64,000 nt of DNA from Daejeonella oryzae DSM 19973 (GCF_000422945.1 NZ_KE383964.1:1-64000), one strand, 5' to 3'; positions 1 to 10,433 are shown, counted from the first letter of the stretch. The notes: generated by a model from the sequence alone, not told the origin. Translations and numbers: made by a program.

Positions 1-22
1 CTAATTACCCGAAGCTTTCTTC
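1..22 (+). rRNA. 23S rRNA, 3' end (partial)
   Basis: The window opens with a stretch matching the conserved 3' end of Bacteroidota 23S rRNA (ctaattacccgaagctt). The gene runs in from before the window, so only its last bases are seen. The 5S gene about 165 bp downstream on the same strand supports the end of an rRNA operon. The exact 3' end is uncertain by a few bases. Confidence 0.7.
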
Positions 23-184
23 ATGCACCCAAACCCTTGCGGCTTGGCATGCATAAGGCAGATAGAATATATTGTTGTTTTCTTATTCAAGTACTTTTTC
101 CAGTGTGTTAAGATATTAGTAGTGAAATTCAGAAGTGAGTAGTTCCAAGGAACTTCAAACGGATGAACGGAAGCTCAAAAGCTT
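23..184 (+). other. 23S-5S rRNA internal spacer
   Basis: This non-coding spacer lies between the 23S end and the 5S gene. It holds two short hairpins, AGTTCC-aa-GGAACT at 141-154 and AAGCT-caaa-AGCTT just before the 5S gene, which could be processing stems. No tRNA is present in it. Confidence 0.6.
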
Positions 185-294
<110 letters not shown>

Positions 295-304
295 TTTTAT
301 AATC

Positions 305-338
305 AAAGCCTTGTCCCTTAAAGACAAGGCTTTTTTTT
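305..338 (+). terminator. Rho-independent terminator of the rRNA operon
   Basis: A nine-base-pair stem, AGCCTTGTC with GACAAGGCT, closes a short loop and is followed by eight T residues. It sits about 12 bp after the 5S gene, as expected for the end of an rRNA transcript. Confidence 0.92.
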
Positions 339-452
339 GTAAAAAAAAAATCGGTTTAGGGACTAAATACTTGATTTTGGGACACTCAAATTGCAAATAG
401 CTTCTAAGCAAATCAAGGTTAATGCTTATCTTTACCCACTTAATTTATACAT

Positions 453-1433
453 ATGAATTTCAGTATTGGATCCCGTAGAGAAGTATTAATGCATATTGAA
501 AAATATATGCTCGAAAAAATGCACGAATACCTCAAGCCTATTGATACTAACTGGCAGCCTTCTGATTTTTTACCTGATTCAACCAAACCTGATTTTTTTA
601 ATGAAATCAGAGATCTGAAAGAAAATGCAAAAGATCTTTCCTACGATCTGGTCGCAGTTTTAATTGGCGATACTATTACTGAAGAAGCACTTCCTACATA
701 TGAATCCTGGTTAACAATGGTTGACGGGATTTCGAAAGATGAGCAGGGCGGATGGATGAAATGGGTTCGTCATTGGACTGCTGAAGAAAATCGTCATGGA
801 GACCTGTTAAATAAATATTTATATCTTTCCGGGAGAGTTGATATGCGCCAGATGGAAATATCTACGCAATATCTTATTGCCGATGGCTTTGATATTGGTA
901 CCGGACACGATCCGTACCGTAATTTCATATATACCAGTTTCCAGGAATTGGCTACAAATGTTTCTCACCGAAGAGTTGCTTCTCTGGCTAAACGTGATGG
1001 AGATACCTTACTTTCTAAAATGTGCGGAGTGATAGCTTCAGATGAAGCCCGTCATGCCAAGGCTTATAAAGACTTCATGATGCGAATTTTTGAAGTTGAT
1101 CCCAATGAAGCAATGATTGCTTTTGAAGATATGATGCGTAATAAAATTGTTATGCCAGCACATTTTCTTCGCGAAGTTGGTTTGAAGATGGGGCAAACTT
1201 TTGGCCATTTCACAGATGCTGCTCAACGATTAGGAGTGTACACAGCTATTGATTATGTGGATATCATGAAGCAACTAATCGATGACTGGCAAATTGAAGG
1301 ATTAAAAGATTTGAATGATGCAGGTGAAAAAGCCCGTGACTATGTTGTAAACTTGCCTTCGAGGCTAATGAGAGTGGCTGAACGAATGAAGAATCCTTCT
1401 TTAGAATATAAATTTAGCTGGATAGCTGGATAA
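453..1433 (+). CDS. Acyl-[acyl-carrier-protein] desaturase (soluble di-iron)
   Basis: This 326-residue soluble desaturase introduces a cis double bond into ACP-bound saturated fatty acids, as in the plant stearoyl-ACP desaturase (FA_desaturase_2) family. Both di-iron motifs are visible: EENRH at 111-115 and DEARH at 197-201. Further candidate ligands are E77/E78 and E165 in the four-helix bundle. The start gives an N-terminus typical of the family; Met13 is an alternative. A near-consensus -7 element (TATCTTTAC, 427-435) lies 18 bp before the ATG. The gene stands alone and ends at a terminator shared with the convergent mutase gene. Its likely role is adjusting membrane fluidity. The fold and motifs are clear; the position of desaturation is not known. 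Confidence 0.93.
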   Translation: MNFSIGSRREVLMHIEKYMLEKMHEYLKPIDTNWQPSDFLPDSTKPDFFNEIRDLKENAKDLSYDLVAVLIGDTITEEALPTYESWLTMVDGISKDEQGGWMKWVRHWTAEENRHGDLLNKYLYLSGRVDMRQMEISTQYLIADGFDIGTGHDPYRNFIYTSFQELATNVSHRRVASLAKRDGDTLLSKMCGVIASDEARHAKAYKDFMMRIFEVDPNEAMIAFEDMMRNKIVMPAHFLREVGLKMGQTFGHFTDAAQRLGVYTAIDYVDIMKQLIDDWQIEGLKDLNDAGEKARDYVVNLPSRLMRVAERMKNPSLEYKFSWIAG

Positions 1434-1435
1434 TA

Positions 1436-1465
1436 AAAATGCCCTGATTAACAGGGCATTTTTGT
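1436..1465. terminator. Bidirectional terminator between convergent genes
   Basis: The stem GCCCTG-attaa-CAGGGC is flanked by A-rich sequence on the left and a T run on the right, so it can end transcription from both sides. It lies between the stop of the desaturase gene and the stop of the minus-strand mutase gene. Confidence 0.88.
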
Positions 1466-1475
1466 TTAATAATAT

Positions 1476-4400
1476 TTACATATTTCGCCTGTATTGCCCG
1501 CCTACCTGATAAAGAGCATTTGAAATTTGTCCCAAAGAACAAACTTTACAAACTTCCATTAAATCTTCAAAGATATTTTCACCATTCACTGCTCTCTTTT
1601 GAAGGTTTTTCAGGAGATCAGAAGAAACATCCTGATTTCTTGCTTGATAAGATTTCAAAGCTGTGATTTGAAATTCCTTTTCTTCTTCAGTCGCCCTGAT
1701 TACTTCTGATGGAACAATTGTAGGCGATCCATTTTTATTAAGAAAAGTGTTTACACCAATAATAGGGAATTCACCCGAATGCTTCAACGTTTCATAATAC
1801 AGCGATTCTTCCTGTATTTTTCCCCGCTGATACATGGTTTCCATCGCACCTAAAACTCCGCCACGATCATTAATCCGTTTAAACTCGGTTAACACTGCCT
1901 CTTCCACCAAATCTGTAAGATCCTCAATTATGAAAGATCCCTGTAGCGGATTCTCATTTTTTGCTAATCCTAATTCACGGTTTATAATTAATTGAATAGC
2001 CATTGCCCTGCGTACAGATTCTTCTGTAGGAGTAGTTATGGCTTCGTCATACGCATTTGTATGAAGCGAATTGCAATTGTCATAGATCGCGTAAAGCGCC
2101 TGCAATGTTGTACGTATATCATTAAAGTCAATTTCCTGTGCATGCAATGACCTGCCTGAAGTTTGAATATGATATTTTAATTTTTGAGAACGATCATTTC
2201 CCTTATATTTATACTTAATCGCTTTGGCCCAAATCCGGCGGGCAACCCGACCGATTACTGAATATTCTGGATCAATTCCGTTGGAAAAAAAGAAGGATAG
2301 GTTTGGTGCAAAATCATCAATGTTCATTCCGCGGCTTAAGTAATATTCCACGAAAGTGAAACCATTACTAAGGGTAAAGGCCAGCTGAGAAATTGGATTT
2401 GCTCCTGCTTCTGCAATATGATATCCTGAAATAGAAACAGAATAGAAGTTCCTAACCTGGTGATCAATAAAATATTTCTGAATATCTCCCATCATTCTCA
2501 ATGCAAATTCGGTAGAGAAGATGCAGGTGTTTTGTGCCTGATCTTCTTTTAAAATATCTGCCTGAACTGTTCCCCGAACACTTGCAATGGCGTAAGCCTT
2601 AATTTTTTGATAAACATCTGCCGGTAAAACCTGGTCGCCCGTTACTCCTAAAAGCATTAAACCAAGTCCGTTATTTCCTGCCGGCAAATCGCCGTTATAT
2701 TTGGGACGCTCTATTCCTTTAGATTGGTAAATGGAATTTATTTTATCCTGAACCTGTTCTTCAATACCCTCTTTAATAATGTATTTCTCGCACTGCTGAT
2801 CAATTGCCGCGTTCATGAAAAAACCCAGGAGCATTGGTGCCGGACCATTAATGGTCATGGATACCGAGGTGGATGCATGACACAGATCAAAACCAGAATA
2901 TAATTTCTTAGCATCATCCAGAGTAGCTATGCTTACTCCAGAATTTCCGATCTTCCCGTAAATATCAGGGCGTATATGCGGATCTTCCCCGTAAAGGGTA
3001 ACTGAATCGAAAGCCGTAGAGAGACGATGAGCAGGCTGATCTAAAGATACATAATGAAAACGTTTATTGGTACGCTCAGGGCCGCCTTCTCCGGCAAACA
3101 TCCGGGTTGGATCTTCTCCTTCACGTTTTAAAGGAAATACACCAGCTGCATATGGAAATTCTCCCGGTACATTTTCAGTTAATATCCATCGTAAAATATC
3201 GCCCCATGCCTCATAGCGTGGGAGAGAAATTTTCGGAATACGCAGTTTAGATAAGGATTCATAATATAGGGATTGTTTAATTTCCTTATCACGAACCCTG
3301 AATATAAATTCATCTGCTTTATAACGCTTAATGGTTTCTGGCCAGTCACGAAGTAACCTGCGGCATTCACCATCCAGGTTTTCTTCCAACCTTGAATAGG
3401 CCTCACTCAAACCTTCTCCAATGTTAAGATCTTTATTCTCCCCTGCTAAATCTAAAACCCCCTTTATCTGGAATAATTGCTGTGCAATTTTGCACTGCTT
3501 GTTAACCCATTCATTATAATCCTTATTTGCTTCCGCAATTTCAGCTAAATAGCGGGTACGATCTGGGGGAATAATGTATATTTTCTCAGATTGGGCATCG
3601 CTCAATTCCATTCGGGTAGTAAAATCTAATCCGGTTTTTTTACTAATGGCGTTCATTAGGGATAAAAACAAATTATTCATTCCCGGATCATTGAACTGAG
3701 ATGCCATTGTTCCAAAAATCGGCAGGTCTTCATCATTTGCACTAAATAGGTGATGATTTCTCTTATACTGCTTTCTGACATCGCGTAAAGCATCTAATGC
3801 TCCGCGTTTATCAAATTTGTTTATTGCTACCAAATCAGCAAAATCAAGCATGTCAATTTTTTCCAGTTGAGTGGCAGCGCCAAATTCCGGAGTCATGACA
3901 TATAATGACACATCGCAATGCTCGGTAATTTCTGTGTCCGACTGCCCGATTCCTGATGTTTCTACAATGATCAGATCATAACCTGCAGCTTTACAAATAT
4001 CAATTGACTCCTGAACATATTTGGACAACGCTAAATTTGCTTGCCGGGTTGCCAGTGATCGCATGTAAACCCTTGGATCGTTTATGGAATTCATCCGGAT
4101 ACGATCTCCAAGCAAAGCGCCGCCGGTTTTACGTTTAGATGGATCTACTGAAATAATTGCTAAAGATTTGTCGGTTTCAACCAGAAATCTCCTTACAAGC
4201 TCATCTACTAAAGATGATTTGCCTGCACCGCCGGTACCGGTTATACCAAGTACGGGAATTGTTTTTTGGCCAATAAGTTTTTTAACTTCTTTCAGGAATT
4301 CTTCAGCTTCCTGCGGATGATTTTCTGCAACTGTAATTGCAGAAGCAATGAACTTAACCTCTTTATTTATAATGCCTTTAAATTCACCGTTCAGTTTGGT

Positions 4401-4844
4401 CTTTGTTAAAAAATCACATTGCTTCATCATATCATTAATCATTCCCTGCAAACCCATTTTGCGGCCGTCATCAGGTGAATAAATTTGAGTGATACCGTAT
4501 TGCTTAAGTTCTTCAATTTCAAAGGGAAGAATTACTCCTCCGCCGCCTCCGAAAATTTTAATATGACCAGCACCTCTTTCTTTTAAAAGATCATACATGT
4601 ATTTGAAATATTCTATATGTCCACCCTGGTAGGATGTCATGGCAATTCCCTGAACATCTTCCTGAATTGCACAGTTAACTACTTCATCTACAGAACGGTT
4701 GTGACCTAAATGTATAACTTCAGCACCCGATGATTGCAGGATTCGGCGCATGATATTAATTGTAGCATCATGTCCGTCAAATAATGCGGCGGCTGTAACA
4801 AAACGTATTTTATGTTTTGGCTTGTAAATTTCGATAGTTTCCAT
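1476..4844 (-). CDS. icmF: Fused isobutyryl-CoA mutase (IcmF)
   Basis: This 1122-residue fusion interconverts isobutyryl-CoA and n-butyryl-CoA with adenosylcobalamin. The domains in order are: a B12-binding domain with the DGHDA cobalt-ligand motif at 23-27 (His25); a MeaB-type G3E GTPase chaperone with P-loop GTGGAGKS at 203-210 and NKFD at 342-345; a linker; and the mutase barrel from about 560. Two residues separate it from methylmalonyl-CoA mutase: Phe596 (in KRFHY) where that enzyme has Tyr, and Gln771 (in AQNTCIF) where it has the carboxylate-binding Arg. This matches the Phe/Gln pair known for isobutyryl-CoA mutases. It is transcribed alone. Branched-chain acyl-CoA from valine breakdown is a plausible substrate source. 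The family call is firm; the physiological substrate is inferred. Confidence 0.93.
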   Translation of the reverse strand: METIEIYKPKHKIRFVTAAALFDGHDATINIMRRILQSSGAEVIHLGHNRSVDEVVNCAIQEDVQGIAMTSYQGGHIEYFKYMYDLLKERGAGHIKIFGGGGGVILPFEIEELKQYGITQIYSPDDGRKMGLQGMINDMMKQCDFLTKTKLNGEFKGIINKEVKFIASAITVAENHPQEAEEFLKEVKKLIGQKTIPVLGITGTGGAGKSSLVDELVRRFLVETDKSLAIISVDPSKRKTGGALLGDRIRMNSINDPRVYMRSLATRQANLALSKYVQESIDICKAAGYDLIIVETSGIGQSDTEITEHCDVSLYVMTPEFGAATQLEKIDMLDFADLVAINKFDKRGALDALRDVRKQYKRNHHLFSANDEDLPIFGTMASQFNDPGMNNLFLSLMNAISKKTGLDFTTRMELSDAQSEKIYIIPPDRTRYLAEIAEANKDYNEWVNKQCKIAQQLFQIKGVLDLAGENKDLNIGEGLSEAYSRLEENLDGECRRLLRDWPETIKRYKADEFIFRVRDKEIKQSLYYESLSKLRIPKISLPRYEAWGDILRWILTENVPGEFPYAAGVFPLKREGEDPTRMFAGEGGPERTNKRFHYVSLDQPAHRLSTAFDSVTLYGEDPHIRPDIYGKIGNSGVSIATLDDAKKLYSGFDLCHASTSVSMTINGPAPMLLGFFMNAAIDQQCEKYIIKEGIEEQVQDKINSIYQSKGIERPKYNGDLPAGNNGLGLMLLGVTGDQVLPADVYQKIKAYAIASVRGTVQADILKEDQAQNTCIFSTEFALRMMGDIQKYFIDHQVRNFYSVSISGYHIAEAGANPISQLAFTLSNGFTFVEYYLSRGMNIDDFAPNLSFFFSNGIDPEYSVIGRVARRIWAKAIKYKYKGNDRSQKLKYHIQTSGRSLHAQEIDFNDIRTTLQALYAIYDNCNSLHTNAYDEAITTPTEESVRRAMAIQLIINRELGLAKNENPLQGSFIIEDLTDLVEEAVLTEFKRINDRGGVLGAMETMYQRGKIQEESLYYETLKHSGEFPIIGVNTFLNKNGSPTIVPSEVIRATEEEKEFQITALKSYQARNQDVSSDLLKNLQKRAVNGENIFEDLMEVCKVCSLGQISNALYQVGGQYRRNM

Positions 4845-4932
4845 GTTTCTAAAATCTGCGTAAATGTAATCATTTATACGCTTTTGAGTGTTTTTTGAAA
4901 GTGCAGGCTAAGGCCTGTAAGAGGATAGTAAT

Positions 4933-5886
4933 TTACAGCCAGCTTTTCTTTTTGAAATAAATTAAAGTGAAAGCAGATGACAGAATCATCAACAGAACGG
5001 CAATAATATATCCATACTCCCATTGCAGTTCCGGCATAAATTTAAAATTCATTCCATAAATACTGGCAATAAGAGTTGGAGGCATAAAAGCTACGGTAGC
5101 TACCGTGAATATTTTAATAATACGGTTTTGTTCAATATTAACAAGACCCATAAATGTATCCTGAAGATATTCCAGCCTTTCAAAAGCAAATTTATTGTGC
5201 TCAATTAAAGAGCTTATATCTTTAATCATAATTCGTAAAACGCTCATATATTCTTCGGGAAATAAACTGCTTTTCATTAATGCAGAAATGAGTCGTTGCT
5301 TATCTATTATATTTTCACGCAGAAGCATATTGCTGTTTTGGAAGGATGAAATCTTTAAAAGGATTTCTTCATCAGAGCGGTTTCTGCTTAAAGTTAGCTT
5401 CTGGTTAAGTTCGGCAATTTCCTTTGCCAGACTTTCTATTACATCAGCATCTTGGTCAATTGCTGTTTCCAGGATGGTTAATAAAACCTGGTAGCCGTTT
5501 GTAAATATGGAAGCATTTGAGCGAATCTTCTTCACTGATTCCATAAAGGTCTTCAAATCATCATCCCGGTAGGTGAATAAAATACCTTTTTCTAAAACTA
5601 TTGAAGCTGTTGAATATTCAAAACCATTTGGCTTAAACGAAATGAAATTGGTATTAATAATCAGTTCATCTTCTACCTCATTAAAACGCGACGAACTTTC
5701 AATCTCTGATGATTTTTCTTCCGAGGAGTATTTAATGTCAAAGTAAGTTTCAATAGTGATTTTTTCCTCAACGGTTGGGTTCTGTAAATCCACCCACACT
5801 AAATCCTGAAGCGGAATGCCTCTTAGCATTTCCAGCTCATTTTCTTTGGCTAAACGCTGGTCTTTCTTGTAGTAAATTCTTAGCAT
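4933..5886 (-). CDS. corA: CorA-family magnesium/divalent cation transporter
   Basis: This 317-residue inner-membrane channel takes up Mg2+ and possibly other divalent cations. A long acidic and helical cytoplasmic part comes first, then two C-terminal membrane helices (about 257-277 and 292-310) joined by the loop that carries the family's GMN signature (YGMN, Gly278-Asn280). The protein ends with the usual positively charged tail (FKKKSWL). The length is normal for CorA. The gene follows icmF in the same direction but is separated by 88 bp, with no sign of joint function. No regulatory leader was recognised. Confidence 0.92.
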   Translation of the reverse strand: MLRIYYKKDQRLAKENELEMLRGIPLQDLVWVDLQNPTVEEKITIETYFDIKYSSEEKSSEIESSSRFNEVEDELIINTNFISFKPNGFEYSTASIVLEKGILFTYRDDDLKTFMESVKKIRSNASIFTNGYQVLLTILETAIDQDADVIESLAKEIAELNQKLTLSRNRSDEEILLKISSFQNSNMLLRENIIDKQRLISALMKSSLFPEEYMSVLRIMIKDISSLIEHNKFAFERLEYLQDTFMGLVNIEQNRIIKIFTVATVAFMPPTLIASIYGMNFKFMPELQWEYGYIIAVLLMILSSAFTLIYFKKKSWL

Positions 5887-5919
5887 AGAATGGATTTTAT
5901 GGTTGTGAACCTGAATATG

Positions 5920-5927
5920 TATCTTTG
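5920..5927 (+). promoter_or_regulatory. Possible -7 promoter element before the radical SAM gene
   Basis: TATCTTTG fits the Bacteroidota -7 consensus TAnnTTTG exactly. It lies about 75 bp before the TTG start at 6003. No convincing TTTG -33 box is found at the usual spacing, so support is weak. Confidence 0.35.
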
Positions 5928-6002
5928 AAAAATCTGCAAGTATGGTTTTCCTATTATCAAAGGATTAGAAAACGTTAGCAAGCAATCACAAAAATATAAG
6001 TT

Positions 6003-6968
6003 TTGAGCACTCCATTAGATTTCGGACACAAGAATTACAACCATTACGGTGCATATCTTAAAAAAAAGTATGACGGTCAGCGTGTATATAAAATTATAGC
6101 TGATGGTGGTTTCACCTGTCCAAACCGCGATGGAAGTAAAGGTTATGGTGGTTGTACCTATTGCAATGTAGATTCTTTTACTCCTGAGCTTTCACGCCGG
6201 CTTCCCACAATTCGCGAACAAATTGAACAGGGAATGGAACGAGCAATAAAAAACTACCGGGCTGAAAAATTTATAGTTTACTTTCAGCCTAATACAAATA
6301 CTTATTCGCCAACCCATTATTTAAAGATGATGTATGACGAGGCCTTAAGTATTAACACGGAAAATATAGTAGGATTGTCAGTAGGAACACGCCCGGATTG
6401 CATTGATCCGGAAAAAATAGATTTGCTGGAAAGTTATTCAGATCGCTTTGATGTGGATCTGGAAATGGGAATGGAATCTATATATGATGATACACTGTTA
6501 AAAATTAACCGGGGTTGTACTCATCAGGAATTAGAAAATGCCCTGATTTTAGCCGATAAAAGAAAAATTGATATTTGTGTTCATACAATTTTTGGATTTC
6601 CCTGGGAGACTCAGGATATGATGCTGAAATACGCCCATGAAATTAACCGCTTCCCTCAAATAAAATTTGTAAAATTACACCATCTGCATATAGTTAAAGG
6701 CTCTATAATGGGCTCAAGGTTCGCAAAAGAACCTTTTAAACTATTTACTATTGATGAGTATACCGATTTTCTTGCCGAGTTTATTCCGCTATTAAGACCT
6801 GATATTGTACTTCAGAGAATATTTGGTTTATCAGATTATGAATTGCTGATCGCACCCAATTGGGGCATGAAAAAATCTCAGATTCAGTCTTATATTGATA
6901 AAGGTTTGGAAAGCAGGGGAGTAGTTCAGGGAAGCAAATATATTCCTGAAATTATTTCAGTGCTGTAA
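6003..6968 (+). CDS. YhcC-type radical SAM protein (TIGR01212 family)
   Basis: This 321-residue radical S-adenosylmethionine protein belongs to the YhcC family. The N-terminal block (DFGHKN..YG) and the iron-sulfur cysteines C39, C51 and C54 (TCPNRDG...GGCTYC) are typical of it. The rest forms the radical SAM barrel, with the PNTNTYS and VGTRPDC segments. The reaction of the family is not established. The start is a TTG codon: an in-frame TAA lies directly upstream at 5997-5999, and the next ATG would cut off the cluster motif. It is divergent from corA, and its 3' end overlaps the convergent SRPBCC gene by 17 bp. Confidence 0.88.
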   Translation: MSTPLDFGHKNYNHYGAYLKKKYDGQRVYKIIADGGFTCPNRDGSKGYGGCTYCNVDSFTPELSRRLPTIREQIEQGMERAIKNYRAEKFIVYFQPNTNTYSPTHYLKMMYDEALSINTENIVGLSVGTRPDCIDPEKIDLLESYSDRFDVDLEMGMESIYDDTLLKINRGCTHQELENALILADKRKIDICVHTIFGFPWETQDMMLKYAHEINRFPQIKFVKLHHLHIVKGSIMGSRFAKEPFKLFTIDEYTDFLAEFIPLLRPDIVLQRIFGLSDYELLIAPNWGMKKSQIQSYIDKGLESRGVVQGSKYIPEIISVL

Positions 6969-7446
6969 TTGCTTCCTCATTATATTTTCCAAACAGTTCC
7001 TCGACTTTAGTTTCCCTGAAGCTGAATATTTTCCGGATTTCTTTTTCTACAATTAGCCTATTGGCAATTCTCCCGGCAAAACTGTATGGAATAGCATAGT
7101 TTACTATATCAATCATATTCACTCCTCCGGTAATCTCTTTAAAATGATGCTGATGATGCCACATGGCATAAGGACCGAATCGTTGTTCATCTACAAAATA
7201 TTCTCCCTCCTTTACATGGGTAATCTCGGTCATCCAATCCATTTTGATTCCAAGCAATGGACTTACTTTATAAGTAATGATCATTCCCGGATACATCTTT
7301 TGTTCCTGTTTAAATTCTGAAGTAATAACAAAGCCCATTTCTGCCGGAGTTATTTTAGCAAGGTTCACAGGAGATGAAAAGAAATTCCAGGCTTCTGAAA
7401 GACTGATAGGAAGATTTTGCTCGAAAGTAAATGAATATGTTTTCAA
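6952..7446 (-). CDS. SRPBCC-family ligand-binding protein
   Basis: This 164-residue protein has the START/Bet v 1-like (SRPBCC) fold: an N-terminal strand (YSFTFEQNLPISLSEAWNFF) of the kind in which a helix follows the first strand, a central antiparallel sheet with GPYAMWHHQHHF at about 91-102, and a long C-terminal helix. Proteins of this type bind hydrophobic ligands in a deep cavity; some are annotated as cyclase/dehydrase-like. There is no signal peptide, so it should be cytoplasmic. The gene is convergent with the radical SAM gene and overlaps its end by 17 bp. Ligand and role are unknown. Confidence 0.78.
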   Translation of the reverse strand: MKTYSFTFEQNLPISLSEAWNFFSSPVNLAKITPAEMGFVITSEFKQEQKMYPGMIITYKVSPLLGIKMDWMTEITHVKEGEYFVDEQRFGPYAMWHHQHHFKEITGGVNMIDIVNYAIPYSFAGRIANRLIVEKEIRKIFSFRETKVEELFGKYNEEAITALK

Positions 7447-7913
7447 TTGAGAGTTTTTTGTAAATCTATCATGATTTAAGACACAGATATGAAGTATTGT
7501 AAATAGTGATTTCGCAATGACAATTTTAGGAATCTCTTAATCTGCTAAATATATCATGCATTATTTCTGAATTCATATTTAAATAGAAGGTCTTTTGCTC
7601 TGTTTGTATCATTTGATGTGATTTTATTCTATTAATTCTCTATATGTTCTTCTTTTCAATTGATATATAGTCTTTAATTGTTTATTGAAGTAAATTTGTT
7701 TGAATAATATATACTTAATAAAATAATTAAATCAGTTTTCTATTTAATTCTCTGTAATCTGTACTGATATTATAATATTTTTTAAATTTTATCTATTTAA
7801 ATATTGATTTTAATAAAATTTTTATTGAAAAATTTTAAATAATGCAATTATTTTGTATGTTTATAATAATATTATCAATTCATTTAGTTTTTGATCCATT
7901 AATTATAATTAAG
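7447..7913. other. Very AT-rich intergenic region upstream of amt
   Basis: About 470 bp between the divergent SRPBCC and ammonium transporter genes contains no convincing gene. It is exceptionally rich in A and T, mostly oligo-A/T tracts, as in long promoter regions of regulated genes. No exact TTTG/TAnnTTTG promoter pair was found. An in-frame ATG at 7842 lies within it and would extend the transporter by 24 residues. Confidence 0.5.
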
Positions 7914-9293
7914 ATGAACAAAATTCAGTTAAAACAAGTAGTTCCTTTTGCAGTTTTGTCTGCAATTGCTTTGTCTTCATTATTTATTCCTGCTTTGCCT
8001 AATTTTAATGATGACGGAAAGTATAATAGTGCAGATATTGTCTGGATTTTAGTAGCAACCGCTCTGGTTTTTTTAATGACTCCAGGTCTTGCATTTTTTT
8101 ATGGCGGAATGGTTCATCGTAAAAATGTAATTTCTACTATGATCAAAAGTGTGGTTGCCGCAGGAATTGTAAGCGTGCTTTGGATTACAGTTGGCTTTAG
8201 CTTAGCCTTTGGAGATTCAATTAACGGGATCATTGGAAATCCTTCAACTTACTTTTTCTTTAAGGGAGTAAATTCCGGCCCCTCCTGGAGTTTAGCTCCA
8301 ACAATACCGCTCACCTTATTTGCTCTGTTTCAGCTCATGTTTGCTATTATCACGCCGGGTCTGGTTGTGGGAGCAGTTGCCGAGCGAATCCGATTCACAT
8401 CCTATATTTCTTTTATTGTATTGTTTGGTTTGTTTGTATATGCCCCCCTGGCTCACTGGACCTGGCATCCGGAAGGTTTTCTGTTTAAACTCGGAGTATT
8501 TGATTTTGCAGGTGGTACGGTAGTACATATTTCTGCAGGTATGGCAGCATTGGCCGGGGCTTTAGTACTTAAAAGAAGAAAAGTGCATCAGGAACGCCAG
8601 GAAATTCCACCGGCAAATATTCCATATGTATTAATAGGTACTGGTTTACTGTGGTTTGGATGGTTTGGTTTTAATGCCGGATCTGCACTTGGAGCTAACG
8701 CCCTTGCAGTTTCTGCTTTTGCAACCACTAATATAGCCGCAGCAGCAGCTGGGTTGTCATGGATGTTTTTTGATGTATTAAGAGGTAAAAAACCATCTGT
8801 ATTAGGCTTTTGTATCGGTGCCGTAGTTGGACTTGTGGCAATAACACCCGGAGCCGGTCTGGTAGCAATTCCTCAAAGTATTTTTATTGGAGTATTAGCG
8901 GCAATAATTTCTAATTACGCGGTGCATCTTAAGTCAAAAACATCATTAGATGATACATTGGATGTATTTCCATGTCATGGTGTAGGAGGTATTGTTGGAA
9001 TGTTGCTGACAGGTATTTTCGCAACCAAAACTGTGAATGCTGCAGGTGCAGATGGCTGGTTTTATGGAGATGCTGCATTCTTTTTTACCCAATTAAAAGG
9101 TGTTGCAATAGTTGTTGCCTACAGTTTCATAGTTTCTTATGTAATTTTTAAATTCATTAACCTCATTGAACCTATCCGGGTTAGTTCTGAAGATGAAGAA
9201 GAAGGCCTTGATGCAAGTCAGCATAATGAAAAATATTCTCAGGGTACCTTAATTGTTAATGGGCACGAGGTTCATGAAAAAGTAACCTATTAA
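7914..9293 (+). CDS. amt: Ammonium transporter (Amt/MEP/Rh family)
   Basis: This inner-membrane channel for ammonium/ammonia is about 459 residues long from the ATG at 7914. The start at 7842 would add 24 mostly hydrophobic residues encoded by AT-rich leader-like DNA. The chosen start gives MNKIQLKQ followed by a hydrophobic signal-like helix, as is common in Amt proteins. The twin pore histidines are visible: His205 in FAGGTVVHISAG and His355 in DVFPCHGVGG. The signature GLAFFYGGMV lies near the N-terminus, and a hydrophilic tail with SQHNE closes the protein. About eleven membrane helices follow the signal region. The next gene is an outer-membrane barrel 72 bp downstream, so the two may form a nitrogen-uptake operon. 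No glnB/glnK gene is adjacent. Confidence 0.93.
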   Translation: MNKIQLKQVVPFAVLSAIALSSLFIPALPNFNDDGKYNSADIVWILVATALVFLMTPGLAFFYGGMVHRKNVISTMIKSVVAAGIVSVLWITVGFSLAFGDSINGIIGNPSTYFFFKGVNSGPSWSLAPTIPLTLFALFQLMFAIITPGLVVGAVAERIRFTSYISFIVLFGLFVYAPLAHWTWHPEGFLFKLGVFDFAGGTVVHISAGMAALAGALVLKRRKVHQERQEIPPANIPYVLIGTGLLWFGWFGFNAGSALGANALAVSAFATTNIAAAAAGLSWMFFDVLRGKKPSVLGFCIGAVVGLVAITPGAGLVAIPQSIFIGVLAAIISNYAVHLKSKTSLDDTLDVFPCHGVGGIVGMLLTGIFATKTVNAAGADGWFYGDAAFFFTQLKGVAIVVAYSFIVSYVIFKFINLIEPIRVSSEDEEEGLDASQHNEKYSQGTLIVNGHEVHEKVTY

Positions 9294-9365
9294 GTTTCTC
9301 TATGCAGTTCAGAACTAATTATTAACAATTGATCTAATTTTTTACAGCAATTAAATTTCAACGTT

Positions 9366-10433
9366 ATGTTTAAAAAAATTACCGGTATCAGCATGTTTTT
9401 GGCAAGTGCCACAACACTTGTGATGGCTCAGGTAGCTCAGGAAGAGCCAACCTCAGAACCTTTACAAATTTCGGGTTCTGTAGATACATATTACAAATAC
9501 GATTTTGAAAACGTTCCGAATAATATCTTAACCTATTTTGCAGATGAGCATAATTCCATTTCAATTGGGATGATTGATATCGCATTAAAGAAAAACTCCG
9601 GAAAAGCATCTTTTGTTGGTGAGCTCTCATTCGGGCCCAGAGGAACTTTTCAATCAATCCCTAATGCGGCTCCGGTTACCAGCGAAAATGGTGTGGAAGG
9701 ATTTTCAAGTTTTAATATTCAGAACTTATACGTGAACTATGCTTTTACAGACAAATTTTCTATGACAGCAGGCTATATGGGCACTTTCGTAGGATATGAA
9801 GTAATTTCACCAGTCGCCAATTTTAATTATTCAACCTCTTATTTATTTGGTGCCGGACCTTTCCAAAATGCAGGTATAAAAGCCACTTATTCATTTTCTC
9901 CAAAAGCAAGCCTGATGGTTGGATTGTTTAATGACTGGAATATTTACCAGGACTTTAATGGAGTTTCTCATGTAGGAGCTCAATTAATGCTGGCCCCTGC
10001 CGAAGGCTGGTCAGCGTATTTAAATGTTTTATCAGGATACTCTAACCAGGCCGATGGAACCGGAACTATTCTTGATCTGACGACATCTTACCAAATTACT
10101 GAAAAATTTAAGCTGGGTTTAAATGCTGCTGATTACAGCGTTTCCAATGATAATGGAGGGTATAGCGGTGTTGCATTGTATCCTCAGTATTCAATAACTC
10201 CCGGCTTTAGTTTAGGCGCCAGAGGCGAGTATTTTAAAGTGAAAGATGCTGGCTCAACAATAGGGAATGATTTTACATCGCTTACATTATCCGGAAATTT
10301 GAAATCAGGATCATTTACTTTTATTCCGGAAGTTAGATTTGATAATGGCGATGCCGGATCTTTTACCAAAAACAACTTAATACCTACAGAAAATGCGTCT
10401 CAATTTTCTTTAGCTGCAGTTTTTGCTTTTTAA
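9366..10433 (+). CDS. Outer-membrane beta-barrel protein (BBP2/OmpL-like porin)
   Basis: This 355-residue protein has a signal peptide of about 21 residues (cleavage near VMAQ) and then repeated amphipathic strands rich in Gly, Tyr and Phe, ending in Phe (AAVFAF), the usual C-terminal signal of outer-membrane barrels. The N-terminal pattern ISGSVDTYYKYDF and the GYMGTFVGYEVI segment resemble the BBP2 putative beta-barrel porin family. It lies 72 bp after amt in the same direction, which suggests that it passes ammonium or small nitrogenous solutes across the outer membrane. Substrate and exact family are inferred. Confidence 0.8.
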   Translation: MFKKITGISMFLASATTLVMAQVAQEEPTSEPLQISGSVDTYYKYDFENVPNNILTYFADEHNSISIGMIDIALKKNSGKASFVGELSFGPRGTFQSIPNAAPVTSENGVEGFSSFNIQNLYVNYAFTDKFSMTAGYMGTFVGYEVISPVANFNYSTSYLFGAGPFQNAGIKATYSFSPKASLMVGLFNDWNIYQDFNGVSHVGAQLMLAPAEGWSAYLNVLSGYSNQADGTGTILDLTTSYQITEKFKLGLNAADYSVSNDNGGYSGVALYPQYSITPGFSLGARGEYFKVKDAGSTIGNDFTSLTLSGNLKSGSFTFIPEVRFDNGDAGSFTKNNLIPTENASQFSLAAVFAF

